NCBI GenBank assembly: GCA_035764725.1
Contig: DASTYT010000077.1
Location: 1 to 33,455 of the forward strand
DNA: 33,455 bases
Reading direction: 5' to 3'
Source of the DNA: Candidatus Methylomirabilota bacterium
GTDB taxonomy: Bacteria > Methylomirabilota > Methylomirabilia > Rokubacteriales > CSP1-6
Shown in pieces: positions 16,966 through 22,734 of the stretch. A program made the position numbers and the translations under genes. How positions within the stretch are numbered: the stretch's first letter is position 1; each line of letters opens with the position of its first letter. Below the pieces are notes generated by a model. The model did not search any database. It was not told the origin of the DNA and was given only the letters and a program-made list of their open reading frames with translations.

Positions 16966-18113
16966 ACGCCACCGCGGTGGCCGACGCGCGCGCCTCGAGC
17001 GCCGGCGGGCAGGGGATCCTGCTCGCGCTGGTGGTGATCGGCGCCGCCGCCTTCATCCATGGCCTCATGCAGCCGGAGCCCTGGCAGGCCTGGGCGATCT
17101 ACCTGGTCAATCTGCTCTTCTGGTCCAGCTTCGCCATTGTGGGCCCGGCCCTCGCGGCGATGATGCAGCTCACCGAAGCGCGCTGGTCGCCCTCGATCAA
17201 GCGGGTGGCGCTCACCACCGGCGGCTTCCTGCCGTTCTCGTTCGTGCTATTCCTGCTCTTCTTCCTCGGCATGGGCACGCTCTATCCCTGGGTGAACAAT
17301 CCCGCCCTCGTGGAGAAGAAGTCGCTGTGGCTCAATGTCCCGTTCTTTGTCGTACGGAATGCCGCGGGCGTCTTCCTCCTGTACTGGGTGGCGATCATCT
17401 TCACCCGAGCCGTGTTCGCGGAGGGCACCGGGGGGGACGAGGCGACGGCGCTGGCGCGCCGCAACCGCCTGAGCTTCTTCCTCCTCATCCTCTTCGTGCT
17501 GGTGCTGTCGCTCTGGGGCTTCGACCTCATCATGTCGCTCGATCCCGTGTGGTACAGCGGCCTCCTCGGCGGATACTACGTGGTCAGCTCCCTCTACGCG
17601 GGCTTCGGCCTCGTGACGTATCTGTCGATCCGGGCCAACGCCCGCGGGCTCACCCACGTCTCTCCCTCCGCCATCCAGGACATCGCCAAGCTCACGTTCG
17701 CGATGTGCGTGACGTGGATCTATTTCTTCTTTTCGCAGTACCTCGTGATCTGGTACGGGAACGTGCCGGTGGAGACCCGGTTCTTCCTCAGGCGGTTCTT
17801 CGCCGATCCGTGGCGCACGATGGCCTTCGTGATCTTCCTGGCCGGCTGGCTGGTGCCGTTCTCGTACCTGCTCAAGCGCCTCACCGGCCGCCCGCCCGCC
17901 GCGCACAAGCCGCTCGTGGTCATCCTCTTCATGGGATGGGTCTCGATGTTCCTGGAGCGTGTGCTGCAGGTGTATCCGGCCATCACCAACACCAACCGCT
18001 TCCCCATCGGGCTCCGCGAGGTCCTCGTCACCGCGGGCTTCTTCGCGCTCTTCGTCCTGAGCCGCAATCGGATGGTGGCTCGGTATGGGAGCCGCCTCGA
18101 CCAGGGGCGCTAG
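16962..18113 (+). CDS. actF: Alternative complex III subunit F (NrfD-like membrane protein)
   Basis: ActF is the second large membrane subunit of ACIII, distantly related to ActC. The 383-residue protein is strongly hydrophobic with about ten transmembrane segments. It contains LWGFDLIMSLDPVWYSGLLGGYYV, a segment also seen in ActF-family proteins, and IYFFFSQYLVIWYGNVPVET. It ends the operon: no cytochrome oxidase genes follow, unlike many ACIII loci. The start overlaps the actE stop (ATGA). Confidence 0.94.
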   Translation: MNATAVADARASSAGGQGILLALVVIGAAAFIHGLMQPEPWQAWAIYLVNLLFWSSFAIVGPALAAMMQLTEARWSPSIKRVALTTGGFLPFSFVLFLLFFLGMGTLYPWVNNPALVEKKSLWLNVPFFVVRNAAGVFLLYWVAIIFTRAVFAEGTGGDEATALARRNRLSFFLLILFVLVLSLWGFDLIMSLDPVWYSGLLGGYYVVSSLYAGFGLVTYLSIRANARGLTHVSPSAIQDIAKLTFAMCVTWIYFFFSQYLVIWYGNVPVETRFFLRRFFADPWRTMAFVIFLAGWLVPFSYLLKRLTGRPPAAHKPLVVILFMGWVSMFLERVLQVYPAITNTNRFPIGLREVLVTAGFFALFVLSRNRMVARYGSRLDQGR

Positions 18114-18137
18114 CCCCGCTCGTCCCGCCCGCCGCGG

Positions 18138-18143
18138 TACAAT
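18138..18143 (+). promoter_or_regulatory. Candidate -10 element of moeA
   Basis: TACAAT matches TATAAT in five of six positions and ends 6 bases before the GTG start of moeA, so transcription would begin at or next to the start codon. No convincing -35 is visible 16-18 bases upstream. Confidence 0.4.
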
Positions 18144-18149
18144 GGCGGC

Positions 18150-19373
18150 GTGATCACCGTCGAAGAGGCGCTCGAGCGCATCCTCGCTCGCGTCGGCACG
18201 CTCGGCGACGAGCGCGTCGCTCTCCTCGACGCGCTGGATCGCGTGCTCGCCGAGCCGGTCGTCGCCGATCGCGAGATCCCACCCTGGCCGAACTCGTCCA
18301 TGGACGGTTATGCGGTGTCGAGCGTCGACACGAGCGTGGCCAGCGCCGAGAGCCCGGTCGTCCTTCGCATGGCCGGCCACGTCGCGGCCGGACACCTGGC
18401 CGGGCGTCCGCTCGCGCGCGGCGAGGCCTTCCGTATCCTCACCGGCGCGCCGCTGCCCGAGGGCGCCGACGCGGTGATCCCGCAGGAGGACGTGCAGACC
18501 GACGGCACGATGGTGCGGATCCCGCGTCCCGTCCCCGCCGGGGACTACGTGCGGCCGCGGGGCGAGGATCTCCGCCCCGGCGATCGGCTCTTCGAGCCGG
18601 GGCGCCTGCTCTCACCGGGCGACATCGGGGTGCTCGCCACGCTGGGGCGGAGCCGGGTGCGCGTGGTGCGGCGGCCGGTCGTCGGGGTGCTCTCCACCGG
18701 GGACGAGATCGTGGACCTGGGCGGGACGGTGGGGCCCGGCCAGATCCCAAACTCGAACACGTACTCCCTGATGGCGCAGGTGCGCGCCGCCGGAGCCGAG
18801 CCGGTGAGTCTGGGCGTGGCGCGCGACCGTCTCGACGAGATCGAGGCACGGCTAGGCTGGGGGCTCGGATGCGACCTCCTGATCTCCTCGGCCGGGGTCT
18901 CGGTGGGCGACCACGACTTCGTCAAGGCGGCGCTGACCGCGCTCGGGGCCGAGCAGCATCTCTGGCTGGTCAACATGCGGCCGGGCAAGCCGATCACGTT
19001 CGCGACGGTGGAATCGCCGCTCAAGGGCACCTTGCCGGTGTTCGGCCTGCCCGGGAATCCCGTATCGGCGATGGTGACGTTCGAGCTGTTCGTTCGCCCG
19101 GCGGTGCGCCGCCTCGGCGGGCACGCGCGCCTGTCCCGGCCGATCCGATCCGCCCGCGCGCTGGCGCCCATCCCCAATCCCGGCAGCCGCCGCGGCTACC
19201 TTCGCGTGGTGCTCGGCGAGCGCGACGGCGCGCTCACCGCGCGACTCACCGGCGAGCAGGGCTCCGGAATTCTCCGGTCCATGTCCGAGGCCGACGGCCT
19301 CGCCGTCGTGCCGGGCAACACGACGATCGCCACGGGCGAGACGGTGCCGGTGATGCTCCTGCGCGAGGGCTGA
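18150..19373 (+). CDS. moeA: Molybdopterin molybdenumtransferase
   Basis: MoeA inserts molybdate into adenylated molybdopterin, the last common step of molybdenum cofactor synthesis. The 407-residue protein has NSSMDGYAV near residue 48, TGAPLPEGADAVIPQED, GVLSTGDEIVDLG, the SSAGVSVGDHDFVK block, PGKPITFA and GLPGNPVSAM, then the C-terminal domain IV. The GTG start has no clear ribosome site, and a -10-like TACAAT lies just upstream, so a leaderless message is possible. Its stop lies inside a palindrome shared with the convergent transporter gene. The cofactor would serve enzymes such as the FdhD client formate dehydrogenase. Confidence 0.96.
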   Translation: MITVEEALERILARVGTLGDERVALLDALDRVLAEPVVADREIPPWPNSSMDGYAVSSVDTSVASAESPVVLRMAGHVAAGHLAGRPLARGEAFRILTGAPLPEGADAVIPQEDVQTDGTMVRIPRPVPAGDYVRPRGEDLRPGDRLFEPGRLLSPGDIGVLATLGRSRVRVVRRPVVGVLSTGDEIVDLGGTVGPGQIPNSNTYSLMAQVRAAGAEPVSLGVARDRLDEIEARLGWGLGCDLLISSAGVSVGDHDFVKAALTALGAEQHLWLVNMRPGKPITFATVESPLKGTLPVFGLPGNPVSAMVTFELFVRPAVRRLGGHARLSRPIRSARALAPIPNPGSRRGYLRVVLGERDGALTARLTGEQGSGILRSMSEADGLAVVPGNTTIATGETVPVMLLREG

Positions 19374-19383
19374 GCTCAGCCCT
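19366..19383. terminator. Perfect palindrome spanning both stop codons of convergent genes
   Basis: AGGGCTGAGCTCAGCCCT is an exact 9+9 palindrome. It contains the moeA TGA (19371-19373) and the complement of the minus-strand TGA (19376-19378). On the + strand it is followed by TTCT, a short T-rich tail. It could act as a shared terminator, although the T tract is poor on the + strand and absent on the minus strand. Confidence 0.5.
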
Positions 19384-20380
19384 TTCTGAGGTAGAGCGCC
19401 CAGAGGGTGAGCCACGCGCCCGCGCCCATGGACGCGAAGGCGGCGAGGCTCCCGAGCGAGAGCGTCGCGGAGTTGGTGAGCCCTTGGGTGATGTTGCAGC
19501 CGTCGGCGATCAGCGCCGCCGCGCCCATCAGCACCCCGCCCCCGAAGATCTTCACGAGGCTCCACCCCGGCGGAAGCTTCCAGCGGAAGTCGCCCGCCTG
19601 TAGCGCGCCGGCCAGCGCGCCCAGCGGCACGCCCAGCAGCAGCACCATGCTCCACGTCACCTGATTGGGATAGCCCACGAGCGGGTAGGTGAAGAGCTGG
19701 CCCGTGTTGACGGCGAACGTGATGCCGACGGCGCGGCCGCCCAGCGAGGAGGTCCACCAGCCCGCGGCGATCAGCACGCCGACCACGGCGCCCGTCAAGG
19801 GCCAGGGCCACTTGCCGTGCTCGGGCTCGCGCGAGTCACGCGTCAGCCACCACCCCGCGAGGACGGCGAGCACGGCAATGACGACCCAGGGCGAGAGACC
19901 CAGCCACGAGGCCAGGGTGGGGGGCGCGTCGCCCGGCCGGAGCTCGGGCCTTTGCAGCCACTCGCGCACGCCGGCGAGTGCGCCCACGCTCGCGGTGGTC
20001 GCGCCCATCGCGAAGCCGAGCAGGATTACCCAGGCGCCGACGGCGCCCTCGCCGAGCCGGTACCACGTGCTCCCGGAGCATCCACCCGCCAGCACCATGC
20101 CCACGCCGAAGCAAAGGCCGCCGATCACGTTCGCGAGCCAGCGAAAAGGCCGCACCGGGATCTGCACCAGGCCCGCGGCGAGGAGCAGATGCGTGCCGAT
20201 GACTGCGACCAGGAGCGCCAGCACGTAGGCGCGCATGATGCCCGCGTCGCCCATCAGCGCGAGATTCGAGATGGCGCGGGTGAAGCAGAAGCCGCCGCGC
20301 TGTATGACGTAGCCGAAGACGAGCCCGGTCAGGACGGCGGAGGGCCAGAAGAGGAGGGCGGAGTCGTCCATGGCCCGCAT
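19376..20380 (-). CDS. YeeE/YedE family sulfur-compound transporter (TsuA-like)
   Basis: This 334-residue membrane protein has about nine to ten hydrophobic segments and belongs to the YeeE/YedE family, whose characterised member TsuA imports thiosulfate through conserved cysteines. The matching cysteines are present: Cys32 in QRGGFCFTRAI, Cys101 in LAGGCSGSTWYRLGEG and Cys295 in IADGCNITQGLTN. It is the only minus-strand gene in the window. ATG 20380 is the first start after a long open frame without homology; ATG 20371 is an alternative, and neither has a clear ribosome site. The substrate is not certain; thiosulfate or another small sulfur species would fit the nearby cysteine genes, though these are 10 kb away. 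No TusA/YeeD partner is adjacent. Confidence 0.88.
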   Translation of the reverse strand: MRAMDDSALLFWPSAVLTGLVFGYVIQRGGFCFTRAISNLALMGDAGIMRAYVLALLVAVIGTHLLLAAGLVQIPVRPFRWLANVIGGLCFGVGMVLAGGCSGSTWYRLGEGAVGAWVILLGFAMGATTASVGALAGVREWLQRPELRPGDAPPTLASWLGLSPWVVIAVLAVLAGWWLTRDSREPEHGKWPWPLTGAVVGVLIAAGWWTSSLGGRAVGITFAVNTGQLFTYPLVGYPNQVTWSMVLLLGVPLGALAGALQAGDFRWKLPPGWSLVKIFGGGVLMGAAALIADGCNITQGLTNSATLSLGSLAAFASMGAGAWLTLWALYLRKG

Positions 20381-20410
20381 GCTAGCCCAGGCGACCGCGT
20401 AAAGCCCCTC

Positions 20411-20424
20411 AAAAGTTGACTTTT
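20411..20424. repeat. Inverted repeat AAAAGT-TG-ACTTTT between divergent genes
   Basis: A perfect 6+6 inverted repeat with a 2-base centre lies in the short gap between the minus-strand transporter start and the + strand lipoprotein start. It overlaps the candidate -35 TTGACT, so it could be an operator acting on one or both genes. The AT-rich patch stands out against the GC-rich surroundings. Confidence 0.4.
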
Positions 20425-20445
20425 CTTTCGCCCGGATGCTAGCGT
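20416..20445 (+). promoter_or_regulatory. Candidate promoter of the TPR lipoprotein gene
   Basis: TTGACT (20416-20421), an 18-base spacer and TAGCGT (20440-20445) place initiation near 20452, four bases before the ATG at 20456. It shares the TTGNCN-18-TAGNGN pattern with the promoters proposed before actB and the cysteine synthase gene. Confidence 0.45.
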
Positions 20446-20455
20446 CGCGAGCACG

Positions 20456-21670
20456 ATGACGTGGATCCGACCCATCCCCGCCGCGCTGGTCATCGCCGCC
20501 TCCGTCGCGCTCGCCGCGTGCGCGAGCGACGACGCCGGCGTCCGCGCGCTCAACGAGACGACGACGCTGCGTGCGCAGCTGGACGACATGCGCCAGCGGC
20601 AGGATGTGAGCACGCGCGAGATCACGCGGCTGCAGTCGCAGGTGCGCGCGCTCGAGACGGATGCGGTGGACAAGACGCGTGATGTGAAGGCGGCGAACGT
20701 GGAGCTGGCCCGCGCGCGCGTGCTGCTCGAGGAGACGCGCGGCATGCTGCGCGAGCGGGAGGCTGCGGCGGCGAGCCCGGCCGCCATCGTGAGCCCGGCC
20801 ACGACGGCAAACCCGGCAGCCACGGCGGGCCCGGCCGCGGCGCGGCCGACCGTGGCAGCCGCGCGACCGACCGTGATGGACCCGTTGACCCCGGTGCCGC
20901 CGAGCGCGCCGGATACGAGCTTGGCCGTAGCGCCCCCACCCGAGACACTTGCGCCGGCACCCGCAGCAATCGCGCCACCACCCGCGGCGAGTACGCCGCC
21001 GCCCGCACTGACCACGCCGTCGCCCGCGACCAAGGGCGCGGCGCCGGTGGCGTCCGCCAGGCCGGCCGCGCTGCCGGCACCCGCGCCGAGACCGGTCGCG
21101 CCCGATCCCCGGGCCATCCCGGAATCGATTGCCGCCGCGAAGCCGGCGCCGGAGCCTCGACCCGCGCCCGCGGTCAAGCCCGCGCCCGAGACGCGACCCC
21201 CGACCGCGCCGAAGCTCGCGGCGACGCCGTCCCCCGCGGGCAAGCCCGCCGTCCGACCGGCCCCGGTCGCCGTCCCCTCGGCCGAGAAGCTCTTCAGCGC
21301 GGCAATGGCCAACTTCCGCGCGCGGGAGCACGGGCAAGCGGTGCTCGAGCTCACCGATCTGATCACCCACTATCCGAGCCATGGCCTGGCCTCGGCGGCG
21401 CAACTCTGGATCGGCCAGGCCTACTATGAGCAGCGCGACTACCAGCAAGCGCTGATCGAGCTCAAGCGCGTATCGGAGGCGTATCCGCGGAGCCCCCAGG
21501 TGGCCGACGCCCTCCTCAAGACCGGGCTCTGCCAGCGGGCCCTCGGCGATCGGTCGGCCGCCACAAGGGCCTGGGAGCAGGTGATTCGAGAGCACCCCGA
21601 GAGCGCCGCGGCCGGGCAGGCCAGGACGCTTCTGGGAAGCCGGGACAGCGCCGCCCGGGGAAGTCACTAA
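20456..21670 (+). CDS. Lipoprotein with coiled coil, Pro/Ala linker and C-terminal TPR domain (CpoB/YbgF-like)
   Basis: The 404-residue protein has a lipoprotein signal peptide ending in LAAC (Cys22) and a coiled-coil segment at about 30-105. A low-complexity proline/alanine-rich linker of about 170 residues follows. The C-terminal tetratricopeptide domain (about 275-395, from AEKLFSAAMANFRAREHGQAV to SAAAGQARTLL) resembles CpoB/YbgF, which links peptidoglycan synthesis to the Tol-Pal envelope machine. The coiled-coil plus TPR layout fits CpoB, but the long linker is unusual and no tol or pal gene is adjacent, so the function is inferred. Residue 23 is Ala, compatible with outer-membrane sorting. 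This implies a two-membrane envelope. Confidence 0.8.
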   Translation: MTWIRPIPAALVIAASVALAACASDDAGVRALNETTTLRAQLDDMRQRQDVSTREITRLQSQVRALETDAVDKTRDVKAANVELARARVLLEETRGMLREREAAAASPAAIVSPATTANPAATAGPAAARPTVAAARPTVMDPLTPVPPSAPDTSLAVAPPPETLAPAPAAIAPPPAASTPPPALTTPSPATKGAAPVASARPAALPAPAPRPVAPDPRAIPESIAAAKPAPEPRPAPAVKPAPETRPPTAPKLAATPSPAGKPAVRPAPVAVPSAEKLFSAAMANFRAREHGQAVLELTDLITHYPSHGLASAAQLWIGQAYYEQRDYQQALIELKRVSEAYPRSPQVADALLKTGLCQRALGDRSAATRAWEQVIREHPESAAAGQARTLLGSRDSAARGSH

Positions 21671-21691
21671 CGCCCCCTTCCGGGCCGTTTT
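21653..21691 (+). terminator. Possible intrinsic terminator after the TPR lipoprotein gene
   Basis: GCCC-GG-GG-AAG (21653-21663) can pair with CTT-CC-GGGC (21677-21685), a nine-pair stem with a two-base bulge, followed by CG and TTTT (21688-21691). It overlaps the end of the coding region. The T tract is short and the loop large, so termination strength is uncertain. Confidence 0.35.
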
Positions 21692-21692
21692 C

Positions 21693-21720
21693 TTGACCGG
21701 GGGGGGCGGTCCGGTATACT
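21693..21720 (+). promoter_or_regulatory. Candidate promoter of dprA-topA with a G8 tract in the spacer
   Basis: TTGACC (21693-21698) and TATACT (21715-21720) are near-consensus hexamers separated by 16 bases, the first eight of which are G (21699-21706). Initiation near 21727 leaves a leader of about 35 bases. A change of one or two G in this run would alter the spacer to 15-18 bases. Confidence 0.6.
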
Positions 21721-21761
21721 GAAGCGCATTCTTCGGCCCGGACCTGGGGTGCGCTGACGTG

Positions 21762-22724
21762 ATGTATCTACTTGAAGACATGTCGATAGTTGGATACGCC
21801 GGCTGGCGTGAGACTCCGCGCCGCTGGGGCGCCAAGGGTGCATCGAGCGCTCCCCTCCCTCGCACGATCGAGCGCCCGGATGCCGAGTTCCCGGCCCTGG
21901 CGCGGGGTATCGAGCAACTGCCGACCCGGCTCTGGGTCCGGGGCTCCGTGATCCCCGAGGATGCTCTGGCCGTGGCCATCGTGGGGTCCCGGCGCGCAAC
22001 GCCCCAGGGGCTGGCGGTTGCCGAGCGCCTGGCAGGGGACCTGGCCGCCCGGGGTGTGACGGTCGTGAGCGGGCTGGCCCGGGGGATCGACACCGCGGCG
22101 CATCGGGGCGCCCTCGATGCGGGGGGCCGCACGCTCGCGGTGCTGGGCTCGGGTGTGGATCGCGTGTATCCGCCCGAGAATCGCGCGCTCGCCGCGCGCA
22201 TCGCCGAGCACGGCGCCGTGATCTCGCAGTTTGCGCCCGGCATGCCCGCGCTCGCCCATCACTTTCCCGTCCGGAACCGGCTCCTCGCCGCGCTCGCGCT
22301 CGGGGTCGTGGTGGTCGAGGCGGCCGAGGCGAGTGGCTCCCTCATCACCGCCGGCCACGCGGCCGATCTCGGGCGCGAGGTGATGGCGGTGCCGGGCCCG
22401 GCAGGATCGCCCTCGAGCCGCGGCGCCCACGGCCTCATCCGCGACGGGGCGGCCCTGGTCGAGGACTGGGAAGATGTGGTGGCGGTGCTTCCCGCGCGCT
22501 GGCGGGTCTGCGTGGACACGCCGGCTCCGGCCCCGGCGGGTTCCGGGAGAGCCACCGATACGATTCTTGCACTGATCGGCGCCGAACCTGCATCCATAGA
22601 AGAGCTGATCGAGCGGAGCGGCAGCTCCGCGTCCCACGTGGCGGCCCGCCTCCTGGCGCTCGAGCTGGACGGCCGGGTGCGGCAGCTACCCGGGAAACGC
22701 TTCGTGCGCGTCCCTAGAGGCTGA
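21762..22724 (+). CDS. dprA: DNA-processing protein DprA (Smf)
   Basis: DprA loads RecA onto incoming single-stranded DNA in natural transformation. The roughly 320-residue protein has the Rossmann-like core: FPALARGIEQLPTRLWVRG, VGSRRATPQGLAVAERLA, VSGLARGIDTAAHRGAL, LGSGVDRVYPPENRAL and NRLLAALALGVVVVEA. A C-terminal winged-helix domain follows (about 262-318, LIGAEPASIEELIERSG). The N-terminal SAM domain of longer homologues is missing; the first about 40 residues show no known domain. ATG 21762 is preferred; GTG 21759 and ATG 21780 are in frame. The dprA-topA order is widespread. No other competence genes are in the window. Confidence 0.93.
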   Translation: MYLLEDMSIVGYAGWRETPRRWGAKGASSAPLPRTIERPDAEFPALARGIEQLPTRLWVRGSVIPEDALAVAIVGSRRATPQGLAVAERLAGDLAARGVTVVSGLARGIDTAAHRGALDAGGRTLAVLGSGVDRVYPPENRALAARIAEHGAVISQFAPGMPALAHHFPVRNRLLAALALGVVVVEAAEASGSLITAGHAADLGREVMAVPGPAGSPSSRGAHGLIRDGAALVEDWEDVVAVLPARWRVCVDTPAPAPAGSGRATDTILALIGAEPASIEELIERSGSSASHVAARLLALELDGRVRQLPGKRFVRVPRG

Positions 22725-22734
22725 AAGGAGTCCA

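Noticed and set aside
18104..18117. Hairpin GGGGC-gcta-GCCCC at the actF stop as a terminator
   Set aside because: Only five base pairs and no T tract follow; chance pairing is likely at this GC content.
20381..22243. Long N-terminal extension of the minus-strand transporter frame across the lipoprotein and dprA genes
   Set aside because: The sequence is low-complexity Arg/Gly/Ala shadow of two well-supported + strand genes; the transporter homology begins at 20380.
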